A stretch of 22,916 nucleotides of DNA, from NCBI GenBank assembly GCA_958415665.1, contig CATYZK010000033.1, forward strand, positions 1 to 22,916, written 5' to 3'. Positions 1-7,237 of this stretch are shown one piece after another (the stretch's first letter is position 1; the number at the start of each line of letters is the position of its first letter). The DNA comes from an uncultured Collinsella sp. (GTDB lineage: Bacteria > Actinomycetota > Coriobacteriia > Coriobacteriales > Coriobacteriaceae). Below the pieces are notes generated by a model that was not told where the DNA came from, searched no databases, and was given only the letters and a program-made list of their open reading frames with translations. The position numbers and the translations under genes were made by a program.

Positions 1-4
1 GCAC

Positions 5-32
5 TTGATTTAGCATACTTAAAGTATATAAT
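5..32 (+). promoter_or_regulatory. Sigma-70-type promoter of the AbiL-like pair
   Basis: A -35 box TTGATT (5-10) and a perfect -10 box TATAAT (27-32) are separated by 16 bp. Transcription would start near 39, about 25 to 45 nt before the possible start codons of the ATPase gene. The surrounding 60 bases are strikingly AT-rich compared with the rest of the window, as is common at the edge of acquired defence modules. Confidence 0.65.
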
Positions 33-64
33 CAAAGAAAAACTCTGATATAGCTTTTAAAACA

Positions 65-1303
65 ATGAAAAGAATGTTGAGTACCATGCTTTGCCAGTTC
101 ACCTTCAGGAACTATAGATCCTATCGCGACGAGACCGAGCTTTCCATGCAGGCAACATCGATGAGGGAGTTCGAGCGCTCCCTCATAGAGTGCCCCGACG
201 GGCAGCGTTTTCTTCCGGTGGCTGCGGTGTACGGGCCTAACGCTGGCGGCAAGTCTAACCTGCTCGAGGCGCTTGACTACATTCGTTCGGCGGTGGCCAG
301 GCCGATCAGATTGCTGTCTGCCAGCACTGATGCGCCAGAGGGTAACCGTCCTTCGATACCCCGTTGCTCTGCGTTTGAGTTCGATGAAGTGTCGGCTGCT
401 GAGCCCACCGAATTCGAGCTCTACTATCGCGCGGGTGAGCACGAGTACCGCTATGCCCTGTCCGTGCATGCGGACGAGATCGTGTCCGAAGGCCTATGGC
501 GGCGCAAATTGGGAGCGTCACGCACGGCGATGCTGTTCGAGCGTGAGGGCGCAGAGGTTGAGCTCGGTCCCACGCTGCGTAAGCTCGTGACGGCTGCGAG
601 ATTCAACCCGAGGCTGCCGTACCTGTCGTTTCTCTGCATCAACTTTGACGCGCCGGTGGTCAAGGAGGCTGCCAGCTGGTTTCTTGACGGGGTGTTCCTG
701 AACTATAACAGCTCCTATCTGGAGCAGATGCTCGAACAATTGCTCGACGAGGATGACTCACCCGAGGTCACGCGTTTTTTGCGCGCCGTTGATGTACGTA
801 TTGATGGCTTCAGAGTGGAGAGGGCGCCGGAGTGGCGCGGCCAGCGCGTCTTCGTGAGGCACGAGGTGGGCGGCAAGGCGTACGAGCTGCGTTTATCCGA
901 GGAATCTGCCGGAACCCAGAAGCTCATGGGGTTGGCTGCGTATCTGATGACAGCGCTTGAGCGTGGTGGCACCGTTGTGGTAGACGAGCTCGACGCCAAA
1001 CTGCACCCGAAGCTTCTTCGCTATGTGATTCTGCTGTTTAAGGATCCTGGGGTCAACAAGAGTGGCGCGCAGCTCATCTTCTCGTCCCAGGATGTGTCAA
1101 CCATGCGAAACGATGTGTTCCGCCGTGACGAGATATGGTTCGCTGCGCGCGGCGAGGGGGAGGCGAGCCAACTGTGGTCTCTCGCCGACATCCACGAGGC
1201 AAACGGTAATCTGGTAAGCAAGAACGCGGCTTTCGACAAGCAATACCTGTCCGGTCGCTACGGCGCCGATCCGTATCTCACCCGCATCGAGGAGTGGGAT
1301 TAG
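65..1303 (+). CDS. AbiLi/RloA-like AAA-family ATPase (anti-phage pair, ATPase subunit)
   Basis: Predicted ATP-binding sensor or motor subunit of an AbiL/RloAB-type defence pair. Residues 12-30 carry the N-terminal FTFRNYRSY-type strand typical of SMC/RecF-like ATPases that act as stand-alone defence proteins. Walker A is GPNAGGKS at 57-64. An ABC-signature-like LSEESAGTQ lies at 277-285, and Walker B (VVVDELDAKLHP) is centred on D307/E308. The switch position, usually histidine in such ATPases, reads FSSQDVS with Q342. In-frame ATGs at 65, 74 and 86 all lack a clear ribosome binding site. The one at 86 (MLCQFTFRNYRSY) best resembles how relatives begin, but the longest form is given. The rloB-like gene starts one base after its stop, so the two are co-transcribed. 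Family assignment is firm; the defence role comes from family knowledge. Confidence 0.85.
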   Translation: MKRMLSTMLCQFTFRNYRSYRDETELSMQATSMREFERSLIECPDGQRFLPVAAVYGPNAGGKSNLLEALDYIRSAVARPIRLLSASTDAPEGNRPSIPRCSAFEFDEVSAAEPTEFELYYRAGEHEYRYALSVHADEIVSEGLWRRKLGASRTAMLFEREGAEVELGPTLRKLVTAARFNPRLPYLSFLCINFDAPVVKEAASWFLDGVFLNYNSSYLEQMLEQLLDEDDSPEVTRFLRAVDVRIDGFRVERAPEWRGQRVFVRHEVGGKAYELRLSEESAGTQKLMGLAAYLMTALERGGTVVVDELDAKLHPKLLRYVILLFKDPGVNKSGAQLIFSSQDVSTMRNDVFRRDEIWFAARGEGEASQLWSLADIHEANGNLVSKNAAFDKQYLSGRYGADPYLTRIEEWD

Positions 1304-1304
1304 C

Positions 1305-1973
1305 ATGGTTGCGAAGAAGTCGAAGGGCTGGCGTAGCGGCAAACGAGAGGGCCGCTCGCGCATGGTTCAGATGACGCGTCATCTTGTAGTGAGCGAGGGC
1401 AAGGAGACCGAGCCTCGCTACTTTGAGGGTGTGCGTGCGGCGTTGGGTGCGGCGAACGAGCGTAAGGTTGCCATTGTCGTTAAGGGGACCGGCAAACACA
1501 CACTTGACCTACTTGACTTCGCCGTCGAACACTGCCGCTATGCGCCCGAGACATTCGACCATGTGTGGCTCGTGTATGACAAGGATGACTTTCCTGCGTC
1601 CGATTTTGACGCGATTGAGCGCAAATGCGACGAGCTCTCCGATGGTTCGAGGACCTTCCATGCGTTGTGGTCGAACCCCTGCTTCGAGCTGTGGCCGCTT
1701 CTGCACTTTCGCTACACGACCGCGCATATGTCCGCGTCCGACTGCCAGCATGCCCTCGCGCAGGAGATGTCGAGAAACCTGGGCATCGAGTACCGCAAGA
1801 ACCTGGACGGGCTGTTCGAGGTGGTGGACGATAAACGGGGCGAGGCACTTCAGCGTGCTGGGCGCCTCGTCACATACCATAGGGGACTGGGTAACGTTAA
1901 GCCATCCGCGCAAAACCCTGCAACTAAGGTGGGTGAAATTTTCGATGTAATCGGGTCGTATCTGGTTGGCTAG
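1305..1973 (+). CDS. RloB-like protein (AbiLii-type partner of the ATPase)
   Basis: RloB-family protein, 222 residues, expected to be the effector of the two-gene system. The basic N-terminus (1-25, rich in K and R) is followed by the family motif SEGKETEPRYFEG at 30-42, then VYDKDDF at 90-96 and SNPCFELW at 123-130. The E31 plus D92/D94/D95 pattern resembles the acidic metal-binding residues of TOPRIM-like nucleases. That reading is mine and is not an established activity for this protein. The start ATG lies one base after the ATPase stop, with GAGGAG at 1290-1295 as ribosome binding site inside the upstream gene, indicating translational coupling. RloA/RloB pairs are known as accessory genes in restriction loci and as AbiL in abortive-infection catalogues. 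No restriction gene is visible here, though the window begins just upstream. Confidence 0.8.
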   Translation: MVAKKSKGWRSGKREGRSRMVQMTRHLVVSEGKETEPRYFEGVRAALGAANERKVAIVVKGTGKHTLDLLDFAVEHCRYAPETFDHVWLVYDKDDFPASDFDAIERKCDELSDGSRTFHALWSNPCFELWPLLHFRYTTAHMSASDCQHALAQEMSRNLGIEYRKNLDGLFEVVDDKRGEALQRAGRLVTYHRGLGNVKPSAQNPATKVGEIFDVIGSYLVG

Positions 1974-2049
1974 TCGAGTCTGTGGATTGGCTTTCCGGTT
2001 AGGGCGATTGACGGATTGTACTGCGCTATTGCAAGTCCGGTGCTTAGGA

Positions 2050-2169
2050 GAAGTGCGGGGAAAAATCGAAACTCGCCGAGCGCAACACGATTTTTGGCAA
2101 CAAAACCGCAGGTCTCGGATGTCTAAAACAGGGGTCTGGTCGACCGTTCTCGGTTTTTCACCGCACTTC
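2050..2169. repeat. 120-bp element bounded by imperfect inverted repeats
   Basis: This lies in the 346-bp gap between rloB and pelD, where I see no convincing gene. The left end (2051-2068, AAGTGCGGGGAAAAATCG) and right end (2151-2168, CGGTTTTTCACCGCACTT) pair at 16 of 18 positions, plus one more pair at 2050/2169. An alternative inner stem pairs AAAAATCG (2061-2068) with CGATTTTT (2088-2095). It could be a small non-autonomous mobile element or dispersed repeat, or a long transcript hairpin at the end of the defence operon. No target-site duplication is obvious. Confidence 0.55.
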
Positions 2170-2256
2170 CGGATTGGGCGCTCATTTTGGACTCTCGATG
2201 TCCCCACATCCTCTAAAAAAGTTCTTAAAACAGCCTTAAAGGCGTTCCAACTGGCG

Positions 2257-2287
2257 TTGACAGCGTAAAATACGCATGTTTGACTAT
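2257..2287 (+). promoter_or_regulatory. Candidate promoter of the pel operon
   Basis: A perfect -35 box TTGACA (2257-2262) is followed after 19 bp by a weak -10 candidate GACTAT (2282-2287), about 33 bp before the pelD ATG. An alternative -10, TAAAAT at 2266-2271, has no good -35 partner. The long spacer would suit a promoter that needs an activator. I found no c-di-GMP riboswitch motif here. Confidence 0.35.
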
Positions 2288-2319
2288 GACAGAAGTGGAT
2301 TTTAGGGGAGGAGTACGCC

Positions 2320-4458
2320 ATGGAGGTGCTGGTTGTTGGCAACACCGCATATGTTGACGATGACTTTTGCGCCAAGGCATTCCCTGGGGACCACGTTAAG
2401 GTTGTAGCCGCGCAGGAAGCGCGCCGCGATGAGTCGTCGCCCCATGCCTCGTGGAAAGAGCTGCTTCAGCACTTGGAGCAGGCCTACGAGTTCGACCGCG
2501 TGGTCTACCTGTCTAATTACCTTACCCCGCATACCGATACCGTGGGCGATATCGAGCTACTGCGCTCGGTCTTTCGTACGTGCGCGGGTCGCCGGGTCCA
2601 ACTACTGTATGTAGCGGGGCCCGCGGGTGCCGAGGGTGCCGCCGATGCCGCGGGGCGAACGGGCAAGGGCATTATCGCGCACGCAGCCAACGACCTGTGC
2701 CGCTACTACGCTGCTCGCGAGGGCGTTCAGACCAAGATCCTGCGCGTGCCGTTCCTGTATACCGCGTCTGCCGCGCTGGAGGACCCGTTTTTGGTGCCGC
2801 TGTTCGACGCATGCTCAACCGGATCGGCCGCTCTGCAGGGCGCGCAGGATGCGGCGTTTCCCCTGCTGTGTGCCGAGGAGCTTTCGGTGCTGGTGCGCCG
2901 TATCTTCGACAGCTGGAATGGTAACTTTGAGACGCTCGACGTAGCCGATACCTTCCATCACACGGTGGGTGAGGTGGGCGACGCCCTTCAGGCGCTGTTC
3001 CCAGGGCTCTCAGTTGCCTATGGCGATTCTGCCGGCTACGCCCTGCCCGCCAGCGACGTCGCTCGCGTGCGCTATGGCTGGTTTCAGCGCTACGACTTGC
3101 TGCGCGACCTCTCGACCGTTCAGGCTCGCTGGGATGCTGGCCGTGCAAAGAAGGTCAACCCCTTGCGCGCGGCCATCGACCGCATTCAAATGCGCACGCT
3201 GCCTGTCAAATGCCTGGAGACGGCAGCCGCCTGGGTGCTCTTTGAAGTGCTGGAGCGCTTGTTCTCCCAATCGACCCAGCTCAACGTGCTCGATTATCGC
3301 CTGCTCTACGTGGTGCTCATCGGCACGCTGTATGGCTTGGACTTTGGCCTGGTTGCGGCGCTGCTGGCGTCGGTGGGTTTGGCCGCGAGTTACTTTACTC
3401 TGTACGGCTATACCTTCCAGGGCCTGTTCTACGAGCCGTCCAACTGGCTGCCGTTTATTGCGTACTTTGTTGTGGGTGCCGTGTGCGGCTATGTGCAGCT
3501 GCGCAACAGCGAAGCCATTAGGGCGGAGCGCGATCAAAACGAGCTCGTGCGCAACCGCAATACGTTCCTTACGCAGCTCTACCACGACGCGATCGAGGAC
3601 AAGCGCGCGTACAGGCGCCAGATCGTGGGTCGCCACGACAGCTTCGGCAAGATCTTTGCCGTGACGCAGGAGCTCGACGTGTTCAACCCACGCGACATCT
3701 ATCGCAAGTGCTGCGAGCTTCTGGGCGAGATTCTCGAGAACGATTCGGTGGCGATCTACCATGTTTCGGGCGGGGCATTTGCACGCCTGGTGGCAGCAAG
3801 TCCCGCGATTGCCGAAGATGCCGCACGCTCGCTCACGCTTGAGCAGCTTGCGCCTCTTTTGGGCGACGGGGGTCGTTCGAGCCTGTGGGTGAACCGCGAG
3901 CTGATGCCGGGGCTTCCCATGTTTGGATACACGATCGAGCGTGACGGGGCGCCCGCCGTGTTGATCTTTGTGCGTCGTGCGGCCGAAAACCAAATGACCC
4001 TCTATTATCAAAATCTGTTCCGCATCTTGTGCGGCCTGGTCGAAAGCGCGCTGGGCCGTGCCTTTGACTATGAGGCGGTGGCACAGGATAAGCGTTGCGT
4101 TGACGGTACTTGCGTGCTCAAGCAGGCTGCCTTTGGCCAAGAGCTCGCGGCCGAGCAGGCGCTGGCAGATGGCAAGATGGGCAGCTTTTTGCTCCTGCGC
4201 GTGGTACCGGGCATGGAGCCTGTCGGCGAGCTGGTGGGCGCAATTGGGTCGGCAATCCGCGAGAGCGATGCGGCGGGCCTGGTCGATGGTGACGTACTTT
4301 ACCTGCTTATGCGCCAGGCAAAGGCGTGCGACCTGCCCATTATCCGCGAGCGCCTGAGCGCGAAGCAGATTGCGGTGGAGCCCGTCGACGGCGAGGACAT
4401 CGTGGCGCTGCTGCAACACATTGCTGGCACCGGTGACGGTGAGGGGGATGCCGCTTGA
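2320..4458 (+). CDS. pelD: PelD-like c-di-GMP receptor with N-terminal degenerate SDR domain
   Basis: Membrane regulator of Pel polysaccharide synthesis, first gene of the operon. Residues 1 to about 270 resemble an NAD-dependent epimerase/SDR, but the start (VLVVGNTAYV) lacks GxxGxxG. The expected YxxxK is also absent: near 115-130 the positions appear to be G117 and H121. Hydrophobic segments at about 296-315, 328-362 and 377-395 anchor it in the membrane. A charged helix (about 395-425), a GAF domain (about 430-590) and a degenerate GGDEF domain (about 600-700) follow. The GGDEF motif reads DGDVL (656-660), so cyclase activity is unlikely. RESD (647-650) sits five residues before it, the spacing of the c-di-GMP-binding I-site used by Pseudomonas PelD. 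At 712 residues it is far longer than Pseudomonas PelD (about 455) because of the extra N-terminal domain. A strong ribosome binding site, GGGGAGGAG, precedes the ATG. Confidence 0.85.
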   Translation: MEVLVVGNTAYVDDDFCAKAFPGDHVKVVAAQEARRDESSPHASWKELLQHLEQAYEFDRVVYLSNYLTPHTDTVGDIELLRSVFRTCAGRRVQLLYVAGPAGAEGAADAAGRTGKGIIAHAANDLCRYYAAREGVQTKILRVPFLYTASAALEDPFLVPLFDACSTGSAALQGAQDAAFPLLCAEELSVLVRRIFDSWNGNFETLDVADTFHHTVGEVGDALQALFPGLSVAYGDSAGYALPASDVARVRYGWFQRYDLLRDLSTVQARWDAGRAKKVNPLRAAIDRIQMRTLPVKCLETAAAWVLFEVLERLFSQSTQLNVLDYRLLYVVLIGTLYGLDFGLVAALLASVGLAASYFTLYGYTFQGLFYEPSNWLPFIAYFVVGAVCGYVQLRNSEAIRAERDQNELVRNRNTFLTQLYHDAIEDKRAYRRQIVGRHDSFGKIFAVTQELDVFNPRDIYRKCCELLGEILENDSVAIYHVSGGAFARLVAASPAIAEDAARSLTLEQLAPLLGDGGRSSLWVNRELMPGLPMFGYTIERDGAPAVLIFVRRAAENQMTLYYQNLFRILCGLVESALGRAFDYEAVAQDKRCVDGTCVLKQAAFGQELAAEQALADGKMGSFLLLRVVPGMEPVGELVGAIGSAIRESDAAGLVDGDVLYLLMRQAKACDLPIIRERLSAKQIAVEPVDGEDIVALLQHIAGTGDGEGDAA

Positions 4459-5360
4459 TCTCGCTTGTCGTTGCTGCCGTCTTGCTGCTGATTCATTCGC
4501 TGGTTTGCCTGGTGCTGTGGACGCTTATGAAGTTGGGCCTGCTGCCGGTGCGCGGGCATATGCTGGCTGTGATAGTGCTGGTGCCGCTGTGGGGCCCGTT
4601 GCTGGTGGTTCTGCTATCGGTCCGCAGCGCGGTGTTTGGCGAGGGGCTGAATGAGTCTGCGTTTGAGTCGCTGCGCTTCAACGACGACCTGCATCGCAGC
4701 ATCCTAGTGCACGACCGTGAAGCCGATGCGGGCGTGATCCCGCTCGAGGAGGCGCTCATCGTCAACGACCCGGCAGAACGGCGCCGACTAATGCTCTCCA
4801 TGCTCACCGAGGAGCCCGACGCGTACCTGGCGCAGCTGCAGGCGGCTAAGCTTAACGACGACGTTGAGGTGGCTCACTATGCCGCGACGGCGGTGGCGCA
4901 GATCTCCAAGGAGTCCGACCTTAAACTGCAGCAGCTGGAGCGTGCCTTTAAGACGGACCCGAGCGCGCAAAACCTCAACGAATACTGCGATTTTCTTGGT
5001 GAATACTTGGGCTCGGGCTTGGCTGAGGGGCGCGTGGCTCAGATTCAGCGCCAACAGTACGCGCGCTTGCTTGCGCGTCGCTGCGAGCGCGAGGACACCC
5101 TTGAGCTTCGCATTCGATACGCGACGGCGCTGGCCGATGTCGGACAGATCGACGAGGCGCAGGCCGTGACCGACCAGCTGGTGCTCGACGTGCCCGAGGA
5201 GCAGGAGGTTTGGATGCTTTGCCTGCGCCTGGCCGTGATGCGCCGAGACGGTGACGAGGTCCACCGTGTGATCGATGCGATTGACAAACAGCATGTATAC
5301 TTGAGCGCCGCCAACCGCGAGGAACTGGCGTTTTGGCGCAACGGAGAGGAGGCCCGATGA
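4455..5360 (+). CDS. pelE: PelE-like membrane TPR protein
   Basis: Predicted inner component of the Pel synthase complex. Two membrane segments (about residues 3-25 and 34-56) are followed by a cytoplasmic helical region of about 240 residues with TPR-like repeats (for example 110-260). In Pseudomonas, PelE is a membrane/TPR protein that works with PelD, PelF and PelG. The start is a TTG (4455-4457) overlapping the pelD stop (TTGA), with GAGGGGG 6 to 12 nt upstream. The next in-frame ATG at 4527 would remove the first membrane helix, so TTG is preferred. The gene is recognised mainly by position between pelD and the pelA-like gene and by topology, since sequence conservation of this family is low. 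Confidence 0.75.
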   Translation: MISLVVAAVLLLIHSLVCLVLWTLMKLGLLPVRGHMLAVIVLVPLWGPLLVVLLSVRSAVFGEGLNESAFESLRFNDDLHRSILVHDREADAGVIPLEEALIVNDPAERRRLMLSMLTEEPDAYLAQLQAAKLNDDVEVAHYAATAVAQISKESDLKLQQLERAFKTDPSAQNLNEYCDFLGEYLGSGLAEGRVAQIQRQQYARLLARRCEREDTLELRIRYATALADVGQIDEAQAVTDQLVLDVPEEQEVWMLCLRLAVMRRDGDEVHRVIDAIDKQHVYLSAANREELAFWRNGEEAR

Positions 5361-7237
5361 GCGTGGTACAGCATATCCGCGACCGTGCGGGCCATTTTCG
5401 CTGGATGGGGCTGCTTGTGGTGTGGGCGGTCTTTATTGCCATGGCGGCCGTGCTGCTGGTGGAGCGCGCCGGCGTACAGTACAGTGCGGGCCAGCATAAG
5501 CTGGGGATGCTTGCCGCCAACGATGCGGTGCCGGCTTCCTCGGCAATATTTGGCCAAAAGCCCACGTGCCTGGTCATTACCGATTCCGATCAAGCTGGTG
5601 TCGAGGACGTAAAGGAGCAGTTCGACCAGATCTTGCTCGACATGAAGGTCGCGCACCGCGATGTGGACCTTGCCCTGGACGGCGAGGATGCCATTCCCTC
5701 GCTGACCTCCTTCGATCGCGTGATTTTGCTCATGCCGTCGCTCGATGGCCTCGGTACGCACCTGAGCGACATTATGAGTTGGGTGAGTGCCGGTGGTTCG
5801 CTTATGCTCGCCATGCCGCCGGATAACTCGAGTTATCTGCAAGTGATTGCCCCCAAGCTTGGCATTGAATCGGTCGGATATGACTATGTAAAAGCCGAAA
5901 GCATTGTGCCGAGCGAGGACTTTATGCTGGGCGGGGGAGAGCGCTACGAGCTCTCGGACCCCTTTGATTCGTCGCTTTCGGTTTCGCTGCGTGAGACGGC
6001 TCGTGTGTGGGCTAAGACCGGCGATGCGGGCGTCCCGCTCATTTGGTCGAATGACTGCGGTAGCGGGCGCACCGTGGTATGCAATATCGGTATCTATGAC
6101 AAGGTCATGCGCGGCTTTTACGCCGCGGCGATCAGCCTGCTGGGCGATGCAACGGCCTATCCGGTCATCAACAGCGCCGTCTTCTATCTGGACGACTTTC
6201 CCAGCCCCGTGCCCTCGGGCGACGGCACCTACATCAAGCGCGACTATGGGCTTTCTATTGCCGACTTTTATGCCAAGGTCTGGTGGCCCGATCTGCAAAA
6301 GCTCGCGCAAAAATATGGCATTCGCTATACCGGCGTGATGATCGAAAACTACGAGGACGCGGTCAACCAGACCGAGCCCGCGCGCCAGGCCGATACCACG
6401 CAGTTCCGCTACTTTGGCGGCATGCTGCTGCAGATGGGCGGAGAGCTGGGCTTTCACGGCTACAACCATCAGCCGCTGGCGCTCTGGGACACCGACTATG
6501 GCACGCTGTACGACTACAAGACGTGGAAGAACAAGGTGGCGCTCGTCGCATCGCTCAATGAGCTTATCGCCTTTCAGGACGAGGTGCTGCCCAACGCGCA
6601 CGGCACGGTCTACGTTCCGCCGTCGAATATCCTTTCGGCCCGTGCACGCAAGATTATCGGTACCGACGTTCCGCGCATTAAGACCATCGCCAGTACGTAT
6701 TTTGAGGATGGCACCGACCTGCCGTACGTGCAGGAGTTTGGCGTGGCGAGCGATGGCATTGTGGAGCAGCCGCGCATTGTCTCGGGCGGCATGGTCAACG
6801 ATTCCTATATGCGTCTGGCAGCCGTGTCCGAGCTCAACATGCACTACGTGAGTACGCACTTTATGCACCCGGACGACCTACTGGATCCCGATCGCGGAGC
6901 CAAGGAGGGCTGGGAGGTTTACAAGGGCGGTCTGACCAACTACCTGGAGTGGCTTACCAAGTCTGCGCCCGACCTGCGTCGCCAGACCGGCTCGGAATGC
7001 TCGGGCGCCATCCAGCGCTTTTCGTCCGTGACGGTGAGCGTGGATACAAGTGCGGATGCCTGGACGCTCAGCCTGGGCAATTTCCACGACGAGGCGTGGC
7101 TCATGTTCCGCGCCAACAACGGCGAGCCGGGTGCAGTCACGGGTGGCGAGATTACGCATCTGACGGGCGATCTGTACCTGGTTAAAGCCACGGACAAGAC
7201 GGTGACCATTGCACGCAAGGAGGGTGGCAACAAATGA
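5357..7237 (+). CDS. pelA: PelA-type polysaccharide deacetylase (deacetylase domain only)
   Basis: Predicted extracytoplasmic, membrane-anchored deacetylase (DUF2194/PelA deacetylase region) that would remove acetyl groups from the GalNAc-rich Pel polymer. An N-terminal membrane helix lies at about residues 15-37. An N-terminal Rossmann-like domain (about 60-250) precedes the NodB-like catalytic part: the FYLDDFPSP motif with D279/D280 and the metal-binding HGYNH with H367/H371. A later HFMHPDD motif is also present. It lacks the glycoside-hydrolase half of Pseudomonas PelA, as in Gram-positive pel loci. The reading frame extends upstream to 5333, but the ATG at 5357 has a textbook ribosome binding site (GGAGAGGAGG, 5343-5352) and overlaps the pelE stop as ATGA. 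The length is 626 residues. Confidence 0.85.
   Translation: MSVVQHIRDRAGHFRWMGLLVVWAVFIAMAAVLLVERAGVQYSAGQHKLGMLAANDAVPASSAIFGQKPTCLVITDSDQAGVEDVKEQFDQILLDMKVAHRDVDLALDGEDAIPSLTSFDRVILLMPSLDGLGTHLSDIMSWVSAGGSLMLAMPPDNSSYLQVIAPKLGIESVGYDYVKAESIVPSEDFMLGGGERYELSDPFDSSLSVSLRETARVWAKTGDAGVPLIWSNDCGSGRTVVCNIGIYDKVMRGFYAAAISLLGDATAYPVINSAVFYLDDFPSPVPSGDGTYIKRDYGLSIADFYAKVWWPDLQKLAQKYGIRYTGVMIENYEDAVNQTEPARQADTTQFRYFGGMLLQMGGELGFHGYNHQPLALWDTDYGTLYDYKTWKNKVALVASLNELIAFQDEVLPNAHGTVYVPPSNILSARARKIIGTDVPRIKTIASTYFEDGTDLPYVQEFGVASDGIVEQPRIVSGGMVNDSYMRLAAVSELNMHYVSTHFMHPDDLLDPDRGAKEGWEVYKGGLTNYLEWLTKSAPDLRRQTGSECSGAIQRFSSVTVSVDTSADAWTLSLGNFHDEAWLMFRANNGEPGAVTGGEITHLTGDLYLVKATDKTVTIARKEGGNK

Noticed and set aside
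1966..2268. Possible 100-codon gene after rloB
   Set aside because: It reads through the inverted-repeat element and has no ribosome binding site or recognisable domain.
1974..2319. c-di-GMP riboswitch upstream of pelD
   Set aside because: I looked for the GEMM-type conserved core and found nothing similar. Control more likely acts on PelD protein.
3010..4419. Long open frame on the minus strand opposite pelD
   Set aside because: It is the codon-position shadow of pelD in GC-rich DNA. The translation shows no domain, and no ribosome binding site precedes it.
5045..6868. 607-codon open frame on the minus strand opposite pelE/pelA
   Set aside because: Antisense shadow of two well-supported genes. 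The composition is rich in H, R and A with no recognisable motif.
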